A stretch of 64,000 nt of DNA from Methylomonas sp. (GTDB lineage: Bacteria > Pseudomonadota > Gammaproteobacteria > Methylococcales > Methylomonadaceae), in the NCBI GenBank assembly GCA_002929135.1, contig PESC01000038.1:1-64000 (forward strand). The letters are read 5' to 3'. Below the pieces are notes generated by a model. The model did no database searches, had not been told where the DNA came from, and was given only the letters and a program-made list of their open reading frames with translations. Both the position numbers and the translations under genes were made by a program. Positions 56,189 through 64,000 of the stretch are shown here, piece after piece. The first letter of the stretch is position 1; each line of letters opens with the position of its first letter.

Positions 56189-57688
56189 TCAAAAGCAGCA
56201 GGTATCCGCCATATTGACGAGCCTGTTCCGCGCTGATTGGGTTTCGCCATGCGGTGTTTCGGTGTACAGAATAATCATCAGCTCAGGCGAGGCATTACCC
56301 GTCAACCGTTTTAAAAGCTGCAAGCCTTTGATGTAGTAACGATTGATGGTGTCGATTCCACCGATTCGATACCAGCGCCAGACCAGTATGTCGCGGGTGT
56401 CACTGCTCAGAATCGTCTCTTCGATGCGCCGGGGGCCACCGTCGCCCTGTACATGGGTAGCTTCGCTTCGGATGATATGCCATACCGGATGCTTCTGCGG
56501 TACCAGATAGTTCTGCGAATTGACCAGCTCGCCACCTTGCGACTCATCACCAAAATTTGCAATGTAGACAGCACTTTTCGTGGTGTCGTCAACAACGAAA
56601 AAATGTACATCCGCCATGACACCCTTGAATGATGGCTTCCATCCCCAGTCTGGCGCGACCGGGGATGCCGTTTGCAAACGCGCGGCAAAGTCACCTGGAA
56701 TTTCGGCCTGAATGGCCTGCAAACCGCGCAACTGCGAAGACAGCACCGGCCAGGCTGCAATCGCCAGCGCCAGGCAAATCACTGACTGCCAACGCAAGTT
56801 GCTGCGAATAGCGACGCCGTGTTCGATCGCAGGCGTTGATGGCGTGCTGTCGATAGTTGGTGAGTCCTGCCAAAACGATCCGATGTAAAACAACAGCAGC
56901 ATCACGAAGCCAAAAAACACCCAGCCGTAAATGATGTGATCGACGCCGGTTGCCAATTTCATATCACTCCAATGACCGATCATGACGATCATGTAAGCCC
57001 TCAGGCCGTTAGCGAAAATCGGCAACAAAAACGCAATCAGCATGAACACTGCACGCTTGATGTAGCTTTGGTAGTTGAGATAGGCATAAACGGTTCCAAG
57101 CGTGAACGAGGCAATCAGGTAGCGCAGACCGCTGCACCCTTCCACCACCGACCATTCGCCGGAAGATAGCGTGAGGAAGGTGCCTTCCTGGTAAACGCTG
57201 ATGCCGGTCAGACGCAACATTGTCACGATGAAAGCCGAGGTATAGTTCATCAGGTAAGGAACGAATTCCTCGCCGAAAGGCACCATCAAAAACAGAAAAA
57301 GCAAGGGAAACAGTATGCTGGAGGTAACACGATTCCCCAGCACCGTCCAAACAGCACAGACCAGGATTCCCACCACCGCCCATTGCCGGATAACAAGAAC
57401 CGACACCAGATCGGCAGATAACCAGAGCAAACCGAGTCCTAACAAACAAATGAAGGCCAATCCGCTGAATGATGCCGACAAGTCTCGATAATCAGCCTGC
57501 TTGCGCCAAATCAACCAAGCACTCGTCGGGGCAACAAGATAGCCATGAGCAAATGTTTCGGAGCGCTCCCAGATGCCCACAATCGATAGCCAGGTTTCTT
57601 GAAATACCAGCAAGCACACGCACACAACCAAAACCAGCGCCAACGATGGCATGCGCCAATGTGCCGGTATCGTCATTACGTTCTGCAT
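56189..57688 (-). CDS. xrtA: Exosortase A fused to EpsI
   Basis: A 499-aa membrane protein. The exosortase domain (about 15-285) has eight hydrophobic segments and the catalytic residues Cys185 in VVEGCSGLRYLIAS, Arg230 in ANGLRAYMIV and a His in TGVDHIIYGW (251). The EpsI-like C-terminal domain (about 320-499) has PDWGWKPSFKGVMADVHFF and NYLVPQKHP. It cleaves PEP-CTERM proteins at the cell surface and couples their export to the exopolysaccharide. The ATG at 57688 has AAGGAG seven bases upstream. In other XrtA loci it usually stands next to the amidotransferase and stp genes, but here it is over 40 kb away from them. Confidence 0.92.
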   Translation of the reverse strand: MQNVMTIPAHWRMPSLALVLVVCVCLLVFQETWLSIVGIWERSETFAHGYLVAPTSAWLIWRKQADYRDLSASFSGLAFICLLGLGLLWLSADLVSVLVIRQWAVVGILVCAVWTVLGNRVTSSILFPLLFLFLMVPFGEEFVPYLMNYTSAFIVTMLRLTGISVYQEGTFLTLSSGEWSVVEGCSGLRYLIASFTLGTVYAYLNYQSYIKRAVFMLIAFLLPIFANGLRAYMIVMIGHWSDMKLATGVDHIIYGWVFFGFVMLLLFYIGSFWQDSPTIDSTPSTPAIEHGVAIRSNLRWQSVICLALAIAAWPVLSSQLRGLQAIQAEIPGDFAARLQTASPVAPDWGWKPSFKGVMADVHFFVVDDTTKSAVYIANFGDESQGGELVNSQNYLVPQKHPVWHIIRSEATHVQGDGGPRRIEETILSSDTRDILVWRWYRIGGIDTINRYYIKGLQLLKRLTGNASPELMIILYTETPHGETQSARNRLVNMADTCCF

Positions 57689-57775
57689 TTTTTTGCTCCT
57701 TAGAACAATGTGGTAATGGTAAACATGCACTATGATAGACCCATAGCAAAATCAACTTCCCTTTCCAGCGTCGCC

Positions 57776-58720
57776 ATGAAAATCAGTGCGGTCATACCGG
57801 CATACAATAGTGCGAAGTTCATAGAAGCTGCCGTGCGCAGCGTACAGGCACAGACCGTGCCGGTTGATGAAATTATCATCATTGATGATGGCTCGACCGA
57901 CAACACCGCCGAAATTGTAGCTGGATTACCCGGGAACATCATTTTCCACAAACAAACCAACCAAGGGCCATCTGCTGCCCGGAACAAAGGCATAGAGCTG
58001 GCATCGGGTGATTGGATTGCTTTTTTGGATGCTGATGATCAGTGGATGCCGGAAAAAACATCCCAGCAACTTGAAACATTAGCCGCTCATCCCTTATTAC
58101 ACTTGATTGCCGGAGACATGGCGGAAATTGATGCCCAAAATCATGTCATCGTTCCTTCCGTTCTCGACAAACACAGCCTGCTCACAGAATTTGAACAATT
58201 GGACGGGCAACCAATACCCAATGCACTATCCCGTTTGGTCAAAAAAAACTTCATTCCAACCGGCACCGTGCTCGCCAAACGACAAAGCCTGATCGAAGCC
58301 GGATCATTCAATTCAGAAATCAGGTTTGGTGAGGATTTGGAATTGTGGGCAAGAATTGCCGCACATCACCCAATTTCCTGTCTGTCGGTAGTTTTAATGT
58401 TGCGCCGACAACACGGTAACAATGCTACCCAGGCTTCCGGAGCCATGCTCATTGATTTAACCAAAGTCATGGAATCACTTCGCAGACAAACACCTGTCCA
58501 ATTATTGCAACAGGGTATCAACCCCGACATAATGGCCGCCGACAGCTACTGGACGCTCGGATACTGGTATTTTGCTTCTGGTGATTTGAAAAATGCCCAA
58601 AACTCTTTTCATGAAAGCCTACGCTTGCACTGGAGCCTACGTTCAGCACTGTATTTCGCAGCCTCTTTTCTTCCACATCCGCTCATTGAAACAATACGAA
58701 CTGTAAAACAAAAATGCTAA
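57776..58720 (+). CDS. GT2 family glycosyltransferase
   Basis: A 314-aa GT-A fold enzyme. It begins MKISAVIPAYNSAKFIEAAV, continues DEIIIIDDGSTDNTAEIV, and has the metal-binding IAFLDADDQWMPEK (DxD). A TPR-like C-terminal tail (LKNAQNSFHESLRLHWSL) follows. It is divergent from xrtA with an 87-bp gap. The ATG at 57776 is preferred over the frame's first ATG at 57710. Base composition becomes A/T-richer from here to the right edge. Confidence 0.88.
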   Translation: MKISAVIPAYNSAKFIEAAVRSVQAQTVPVDEIIIIDDGSTDNTAEIVAGLPGNIIFHKQTNQGPSAARNKGIELASGDWIAFLDADDQWMPEKTSQQLETLAAHPLLHLIAGDMAEIDAQNHVIVPSVLDKHSLLTEFEQLDGQPIPNALSRLVKKNFIPTGTVLAKRQSLIEAGSFNSEIRFGEDLELWARIAAHHPISCLSVVLMLRRQHGNNATQASGAMLIDLTKVMESLRRQTPVQLLQQGINPDIMAADSYWTLGYWYFASGDLKNAQNSFHESLRLHWSLRSALYFAASFLPHPLIETIRTVKQKC

Positions 58721-58778
58721 TGTTGCCCCGTGAATATTTGATGAACAACGCCGCACTACCAAAATAGCAGCCGAAACC

Positions 58779-60008
58779 ATGACTTCATTCGACAAGCCCA
58801 AGAACATCCTCTATGTGGAAAATGGCATAGGCTACGGTGGCGCAATCATTTGTCTACGCCATCTGGTGACAAATCTTGATCGAAGCAAATACGCACCCTT
58901 AGTCGTCACCGGTCGTACTAGTCCGCAATACCAAGATATTGCACAAGAAGCCCCCTGGAAACACATTCCTGATCGCCTGATAGATGTGGTTGGAATGCAA
59001 AAATATTTAACCAATCAAGCATGGCCAGACAAATTACCGGGTCTTCGGTTTATCGGACAACAAATCCTTGCTCGTCTTGACGATATTTGCAACTTCCTGC
59101 CGTTCTTTCTTCGCCTGCTATGGACTGCATGGCGCTTCAAAACCGACTTGATTCACGCCAACAATGAACCGCTATGTAACCGTGCCGCGCTGCTAGTTGC
59201 CAAATGTCTTAGGATTCCAAGCGTATGCCATGTCAGAGGCAGCCAAAAAGGATCCTTGTCAATGCGCTGGGCTTATTCTCTACCGGATCATTTTGTGTCG
59301 GTTTCCAACTGGGTGTCAGATAGCATGCAGCAGAAACTAAATATCCCAAAAGACAAAATTAGTGTCGTTTATGACGGCATCGCATTAGAAAAACTCGACA
59401 TTAACGCAGATGGTCAAGTATTTAGGGAACAGTTCAATATTCCTGGTGATGCATTCGTGGTTGGCCTTGTCGGACTATTGATCCCGTGGAAAGGACAATA
59501 TCTATTTCTCGATTCAGCTAAGATTCTGAAGGATAAAATACCTAACTTGAAAATGGCCATCATAGGTGGAACACCAGACGACTGCATCGATTATGAGCAG
59601 CATCTCAAAAACAGGGTAACCGATGAAAACCTCAAGAATATTGTGATTTTCACTGGCCACCAGTCTGGCATGGATCGTATCTATAATGCATTGGATATCG
59701 TAACATCGGCCTCAACCAGTCCGGAGCCTCTGGGCACGATGGTAATTGAATGCATGGCAATGGGACGATTATTATTAGGTCCAAATCATGGAGGAACAGC
59801 GGAAATGGTAACTCACCAAACAACAGGACTGCTGTTTCAACCAAATTCAGCTGAAGACCTGGCTGAAAAAATTCTCAAAGTACATCAAGACAAGACAATA
59901 ATAAAAACACTAGGCAAAACAGCCAGGGAAGAGGCTTTCATGAAATTTGACATTAACCACCACACAGGTGAAATACAAAAAATTTACCAAGCAATCATAA
60001 ATGCGTGA
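58779..60008 (+). CDS. GT4 family glycosyltransferase
   Basis: A 409-aa GT-B enzyme. The N-terminal half has ILYVENGIGYGGAIICLRHL with the glycine loop. The C-terminal half has VGLVGLLIPWKGQYLFLDSA and SASTSPEPLGTMVIECMAMGR with the donor-binding glutamates. It probably adds a sugar to the surface polysaccharide made by this cluster. It begins 58 bp after the GT2 gene. Confidence 0.87.
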   Translation: MTSFDKPKNILYVENGIGYGGAIICLRHLVTNLDRSKYAPLVVTGRTSPQYQDIAQEAPWKHIPDRLIDVVGMQKYLTNQAWPDKLPGLRFIGQQILARLDDICNFLPFFLRLLWTAWRFKTDLIHANNEPLCNRAALLVAKCLRIPSVCHVRGSQKGSLSMRWAYSLPDHFVSVSNWVSDSMQQKLNIPKDKISVVYDGIALEKLDINADGQVFREQFNIPGDAFVVGLVGLLIPWKGQYLFLDSAKILKDKIPNLKMAIIGGTPDDCIDYEQHLKNRVTDENLKNIVIFTGHQSGMDRIYNALDIVTSASTSPEPLGTMVIECMAMGRLLLGPNHGGTAEMVTHQTTGLLFQPNSAEDLAEKILKVHQDKTIIKTLGKTAREEAFMKFDINHHTGEIQKIYQAIINA

Positions 60009-60062
60009 AAACACATAGTGACTGCAAAAATAAACCCTAAATGACATGACTGGCCAGCAAAA

Positions 60063-61034
60063 ATGAAAAACCTGATTCCATGGAGCCTTAGAGGCATAGG
60101 CCCTTTTCTGAACACTTATGGGGATGGATTTTTTTTTAAATCCATTCAAAAAACCAGACCCATAGCCGTGAATCCCGACGCACCTACGGCTATTCATTCC
60201 GCAGTACCTCACCGCTATCTGAATGCATATCTGTTTGCCATAAAATCATTTCTTCGTTTTCACCATGATGTAGCTGTCATCGTGCATGACGATGGCTCTT
60301 TAAGATCGGAAGATTACCGAATTATTGCACACCACATTCAAGGCGTTAAAATAATATCGAGACAACAAGCGAATGAAACATTCAGAAATAAGATACAAAA
60401 TGACTTCCTAAATCAAGTACGCACGAGCTACACCAGCTACTTGAAACTCTTTGATTCCACTTTATTTTCTGAAGGCAAAAGAATTGTAATCCTGGATACT
60501 GACACATTATTTATAAAAAAACCCCAACAAATAATTGACTGGTGTATCAACGGAGGCCAACCCTGGTTTCATGCAGCACCCATAGGTTCATGGAAAGTAA
60601 AACCATCAGCAATTGCGGAGCATGCGCGTTTACAAGACACGCATATTCAAACACTCATTTCAGATAATCTCGTCGATATCAACCGTGAGCTGAATACCCA
60701 ATATCGTATGGAACAAGGTTTTTGCTCAGGATTCATCGGCTATGAAGCAGACACAATAAAATTTGCTGATCTGCATAAGCTATTCACCCTGCTACACAAC
60801 AAGTTCGGCGATAAAATTTTTCTTTGGGGGGCAGAGCAAACCGTACACGGATTGATATTGTGTGGAAAAAATGCTGTTAAATTACCGATTGAAGACTACT
60901 TTGTATTTACCCAAGGAAATGCATCAACTGCTGAAAATGGGGTTTTTATTCATTTCGTAGGCGAAAACAGATTTTATAAGTTTATATACCCCAAAATGGC
61001 TAGTAAAATATTGAGCGAGTTGCCATCAACATGA
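60063..61034 (+). CDS. GT8-like putative glycosyltransferase, first of a paralogous pair
   Basis: A 323-aa protein. The GT-A type core shows YLFAIKSFLRFHHDVAVIVH, DDGSL and the metal-binding VILDTDTLFIKKPQQIIDW (DTD), followed by EQGFCSGFIGYEAD and FLWGAEQTVHG, in the same order as in GT8-like enzymes. No signal peptide is seen. It is homologous over most of its length to the protein at 61705-62589 (start KNLIPWSLRG versus KKYIPWRFQS). A T9 tract at 60129-60137 lies inside codons of the N-terminal part. The donor and acceptor are unknown. Confidence 0.68.
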   Translation: MKNLIPWSLRGIGPFLNTYGDGFFFKSIQKTRPIAVNPDAPTAIHSAVPHRYLNAYLFAIKSFLRFHHDVAVIVHDDGSLRSEDYRIIAHHIQGVKIISRQQANETFRNKIQNDFLNQVRTSYTSYLKLFDSTLFSEGKRIVILDTDTLFIKKPQQIIDWCINGGQPWFHAAPIGSWKVKPSAIAEHARLQDTHIQTLISDNLVDINRELNTQYRMEQGFCSGFIGYEADTIKFADLHKLFTLLHNKFGDKIFLWGAEQTVHGLILCGKNAVKLPIEDYFVFTQGNASTAENGVFIHFVGENRFYKFIYPKMASKILSELPST

Positions 61035-61618
61035 AACGCATACAACATATTATGATCGGCGCATTGACCGTGATTTCCTTGGAAGCACATGCTGACTATC
61101 CTCAGACAGACTTGGATTTCATGCTGCTGCCGCCGTACTGCAAAATAAAGTTGGCCGCCGCCGAGCATGGTGCAGATGCTGAAATTTTAAGGCAACAGGA
61201 ATACTGGGCGAGGAAGTTAGGGGAAGGTTATGGCCATATACACCATTATTGCGAAGGCCTCCATGCCTTAAATAGAGCTTATTACCTGAAGGAGCCTTTC
61301 AAATCGAGAGAACTAAAAACAACTATTGGCGGCGTAAACTATGTGCTAAAAAACGCACAGAAGAACTTTTCGTTAATGCCTGATCTACATACAACAAAAG
61401 CCCAGGCGTATGTTTTGATGAATCAGCCACAAGATGCCATAAACGAACTCAATATTGCAATAGAAAAAAACCCAAAATATAGCCCTGCTTATTATCATCT
61501 ATCGAGAATCTATCTTGACCAAAAAAAGAAAACTGAGGCTATAGAAATACTAAAACAAGGAATAAGTCATAATCCAGAATCAAAACTACTAACAAAAAAA
61601 CTTGACAAAATAAAATAA
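61031..61618 (+). CDS. Exported TPR protein
   Basis: A 195-aa protein with a short signal peptide (MIGALTVISLEAHA) and a helical mature part that starts LPPYCKIKLAAAEHG. It ends with two TPR-like helix pairs (AQAYVLMNQPQDAINELNIA; SRIYLDQKKKTEAIEILKQG). Its start overlaps the previous gene's stop as ATGA. No enzymatic motif is seen. Several XrtA loci contain small TPR proteins of this kind, but a role cannot be assigned. Confidence 0.72.
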   Translation: MKRIQHIMIGALTVISLEAHADYPQTDLDFMLLPPYCKIKLAAAEHGADAEILRQQEYWARKLGEGYGHIHHYCEGLHALNRAYYLKEPFKSRELKTTIGGVNYVLKNAQKNFSLMPDLHTTKAQAYVLMNQPQDAINELNIAIEKNPKYSPAYYHLSRIYLDQKKKTEAIEILKQGISHNPESKLLTKKLDKIK

Positions 61619-61656
61619 CACAAAGCAATGCTTTATTACCCACTGATTCGATATTA

Positions 61657-61666
61657 CCCCCCCCCC
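61657..61666. repeat. C10 homopolymer upstream of the second GT8-like gene
   Basis: Ten consecutive C residues end 38 bp before the ATG at 61705. Such tracts are prone to slipped-strand mispairing and could change the promoter or leader spacing of the gene. Confidence 0.9.
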
Positions 61667-61704
61667 TTAAGCCAGCATGAATAGGCAATAATCACTAAAC
61701 TGCG

Positions 61705-62589
61705 ATGAAAAAATACATTCCATGGCGATTTCAAAGCAAAACAAACCTGTTAAACTCATGCAGCAACTTTATTTTTAGAAAAGTACTCAACACCCCCCCC
61801 ATATACTGTGACCCGAATAGTGCATGTTGTTATTGCACAGTAACATGCCATCGTGACGTAGCTATTGCCATACTGGCTATAAAATCCTTTCTGCGCTTTT
61901 TCAATCAAATCAGTGTAGAGATTCAAGATGATGGCAGCCTAACCGCTAATGACAAAAGCTTATTCGAAAAACATATTCCAGGATGTCGACTACATTCAAG
62001 AGAATCGACAGACAAGATAATCCAGCCCCTTATAAGCCATGACCTTTTTAAGGCCAGGAAGAAAGACCCCAGCATGCTGAAACTGATAGACAGCAATATA
62101 CTGTTTAATAAAAAAAGAATAGTAGCTGACTCTGACATTATCTTTATGAAAAAACCTGACGAAATAATTGACTGGCTACGCATAAAAAAACCGACGCAAT
62201 CTTTTTACCATGAGGTCAATGAAGCCAACAAATTATTTGCCAATAAAATAAATTTTATAAACTCTCAATTAGGCACAAATATACAAAAACTGGACTACTG
62301 CTCTGGGCTTATAGGATTTAATAAGTCGATACCTATTGATGAAATTGAAAAAACATTTAAATGCCTTTCAAGCATTAGTAACGTATGGGGATTGGAACAG
62401 AATATATTTGCTTTTCTTCTCAAGGAAAAGTCGATGAAGTTACCGCCCCAGCATTACTTGGCAATAATCAAAGAAACCGCATCAGATATTTTACGTGAAG
62501 CTAAAATGATACACTTTGTTGGAAAATTTAAGCACAAACAGTATCTAAACTGTGGCAACTTGGTGATTTCCGAACTTGGTAATCTATAA
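61705..62589 (+). CDS. GT8-like putative glycosyltransferase, second of a paralogous pair
   Basis: A 294-aa protein related to the one at 60063-61034. Matching landmarks are AILAIKSFLRFFNQISVEIQ, DDGSL, RIVADSDIIFMKKPDEIIDW (DSD), LDYCSGLIGFNKS and WGLEQNIFAFLL. A C8 tract (61793-61800) lies in codons about 30-32 (N-T-P-P-I), so a one-base slip would truncate the protein near its start. In this sequence the frame is intact. The gene is strongly A/T-rich. Confidence 0.66.
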   Translation: MKKYIPWRFQSKTNLLNSCSNFIFRKVLNTPPIYCDPNSACCYCTVTCHRDVAIAILAIKSFLRFFNQISVEIQDDGSLTANDKSLFEKHIPGCRLHSRESTDKIIQPLISHDLFKARKKDPSMLKLIDSNILFNKKRIVADSDIIFMKKPDEIIDWLRIKKPTQSFYHEVNEANKLFANKINFINSQLGTNIQKLDYCSGLIGFNKSIPIDEIEKTFKCLSSISNVWGLEQNIFAFLLKEKSMKLPPQHYLAIIKETASDILREAKMIHFVGKFKHKQYLNCGNLVISELGNL

Positions 62590-62666
62590 AACATGACTGT
62601 AAAAAGCAATGAAAACAGGACTAGATAGCTCAGAAAAAATAAACCCATGAAAACTAAAATACATAT

Positions 62667-63593
62667 ATGCCATTGAAAACAGCTCTGAAAAAAATAAGGC
62701 CTATATTTATCCCTGCACTGAGAATAATTATAAGGTATTCTCCTTTTGAAAGTATAAAAAGCATAGCATGGAAAAACATCATAGAGCCATTTTTTGAATT
62801 TTCAAAATACTCATATATAGCAAGCACGGTGTTCGATCAGACTATCTCGGGAAACACACAAGATCAAATCCAGCGATATATCTATTACTTTGGAGTATGG
62901 GAACCTAATTTAACAACCTTTATAAAGAACAGATTAAAGGAAGATGATGTTTTCATTGATGTAGGCGCTAATATAGGTTATTTTTCTCTCCTAGCCTCGA
63001 CATTAGTAGGTAGAACAGGAAAAGTTATAGCAATAGAGGCGTCCCCTAAAATATACACGCTACTTGGCCATAATATAAATAGAAACCAATGCTCTAATGT
63101 CTCTGCGCTGAATATAGCGGTTTCTGATAAAGAAGAAATCCTTAAAGTGTTTACTTCCCCAGACAGCAATATAGGGCAAACATCAGTGCTACCAAACCTA
63201 GATTTCACATACGAATGCGACATATCGGCAAAACCCTTGAGTTCAATAGTCAATGTAGATGACTTCAAAAAAGCTAGATTGATAAAAATCGATGTTGAAG
63301 GCGCGGAGTGGTCTGTCCTATCAGGCTTGATTCCAATGTTGGAACATGCCAGAAGCGATATCGAAATTATTGTTGAGCTATCGCCTGATAGACTCAAAGA
63401 TACAGACATGAGTGTTGAAAAAATAATATTGAATTTTAAAGAACTTGGATTCAACCCTTACAGGATAAAGAACGACTATTCAGCGCAAAGCTACATAACA
63501 TGGAAAAAACTGGAACATCCAGAAAGAGTTTCATCGAAAGTAATCACTAAGACAGATATAGTTTTTTCGAAAGAGGATTCTGAATTAATATAA
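62667..63593 (+). CDS. FkbM family methyltransferase
   Basis: A 308-aa protein. The SAM-binding motif is DVFIDVGANIGYFSLLAS followed by KVIAIEASP, and the FkbM-specific segment KARLIKIDVEGAEWSVLSG is present. FkbM enzymes O-methylate sugars or other small acceptors. In this context it may cap or decorate the polysaccharide. An N-terminal extension of about 90 residues precedes the methyltransferase core. Confidence 0.88.
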   Translation: MPLKTALKKIRPIFIPALRIIIRYSPFESIKSIAWKNIIEPFFEFSKYSYIASTVFDQTISGNTQDQIQRYIYYFGVWEPNLTTFIKNRLKEDDVFIDVGANIGYFSLLASTLVGRTGKVIAIEASPKIYTLLGHNINRNQCSNVSALNIAVSDKEEILKVFTSPDSNIGQTSVLPNLDFTYECDISAKPLSSIVNVDDFKKARLIKIDVEGAEWSVLSGLIPMLEHARSDIEIIVELSPDRLKDTDMSVEKIILNFKELGFNPYRIKNDYSAQSYITWKKLEHPERVSSKVITKTDIVFSKEDSELI

Positions 63594-63652
63594 ACGAAAT
63601 TGAGTGAAATAAAACATCTTTTGCTTAACAACACCAGGCAAAATAAAATCTT

Positions 63653-64000
63653 ATGTCAGAAATAATAAAAAATTTTTTTAAGTATAGAGAGTTGATTGCA
63701 GCCCTCGCTTGGAAAAATATCGTAATCCGCTACAAACAAGCCTACTTAGGTATTCTATGGGCCGTCCTGAAACCGCTAATGCTGCTAATGATGTTTGTTC
63801 TCGTAAAAAGCTTCGTCGGCATACAAACCGATGGTTTTCCTTATCCCCTGCTGACATTTGCTGCGTTAATGCCATGGGTGTTTTTTCAGGAGTCTGTGTC
63901 AGAAGGCGTTAACAGCGTTACATCTAATGCGGCATTGATAAAAAAGATATACTTTCCTAGAGAAGTGTTTCCTTTGACCGCCATGGTAACAAAATTAGTT
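63653..64000 (+). CDS. ABC-2 type polysaccharide export permease, cut by right edge
   Basis: The first 116 codons of a Wzm/TagG-like permease. It starts MSEIIKNFFKYRELIAAL and continues WKNIVIRYKQAYLGILWAVL, PLMLLMMFVLV, FPYPLLTFAALMPWVFFQE and VTSNAALIKKIYFPREVFP, all typical of the ABC2_membrane domain of O-antigen and capsule exporters. The frame is open to the end of the window. The partner ATPase (Wzt) should follow outside. This implies ABC-dependent export for the right-hand cluster. Confidence 0.9.
   Translation, partial: MSEIIKNFFKYRELIAALAWKNIVIRYKQAYLGILWAVLKPLMLLMMFVLVKSFVGIQTDGFPYPLLTFAALMPWVFFQESVSEGVNSVTSNAALIKKIYFPREVFPLTAMVTKLV

Overview
The window looks like a chromosomal segment of a methylotrophic gammaproteobacterium, most likely a type I methanotroph relative (Methylococcales). 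This is inferred, not shown by a marker gene such as pmoA or mxaF. Supporting signs are an amino-acid-kinase-fold protein resembling the methanofuran/methylofuran kinase MfnE, a pyrophosphate-dependent phosphofructokinase, a complete exosortase A (XrtA)/PEP-CTERM exopolysaccharide locus, and GC-rich dispersed palindromic repeats. No rRNA, tRNA or CRISPR array was seen.

Layout. (1) 0-1.7 kb: the 3' part of an integron integrase cut by the left edge, a ~100 bp inverted-repeat element, and the MfnE-like kinase. (2) 1.75-27.3 kb, all on the minus strand: a long exopolysaccharide/XrtA block. From its upstream end it holds a CNBD protein, the TPR lipoprotein PrsT, an export lipoprotein with eight perfect 12-bp repeats, a chain-length protein, a tyrosine kinase, an outer-membrane barrel, an AAA ATPase, WecB, a polysaccharide deacetylase, a FemAB-like protein, two sugar transferases and an amidotransferase. 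Then comes an unusual group (Tat-exported protein, PqqD-like protein, HprK-related kinase, nucleotidyltransferase, orphan antitoxin), and last two more glycosyltransferases, a CapK-like ligase and a second asparagine-synthase-like protein without the glutaminase cysteine. (3) 27.4-30.9 kb, plus strand: the regulators prsK-prsR, divergent from the block. (4) 31-34 kb: acetyl-CoA synthetase, a COG0523 GTPase and a tsaB remnant. (5) 34.4-42.6 kb: nitrate/nitrite assimilation, with nasT and a NarK-type transporter divergent from nirB-nirD-nasA, whose leader contains a strong terminator hairpin. (6) 42.9-56.2 kb: mostly housekeeping genes (bacterioferritin lacking its diiron ligands, lytic transglycosylase, EF-G2, FdxA, Pfp, Tgt, a degenerate Fic protein, oligopeptidase A, a BepA-like protease). 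(7) 56.2-64 kb: exosortase A fused to EpsI, divergent from a second, A/T-rich surface-polysaccharide cluster (GT2, GT4, two paralogous GT8-like proteins, TPR protein, FkbM methyltransferase, start of an ABC-2 permease) that runs off the right edge.

How it fits together. PrsK/PrsR probably senses a cell-surface signal and drives sigma-54 transcription of the XrtA regulon. The block makes, modifies and exports a polysaccharide, while XrtA processes PEP-CTERM proteins, none of which is encoded here. The HprK-related kinase, PqqD-like protein and nucleotidyltransferase next to the Tat-exported protein form the best candidate for an undescribed protein-modification system. Their composition recalls the tailoring genes of some lasso-peptide clusters, but no lasso protease or precursor is visible.
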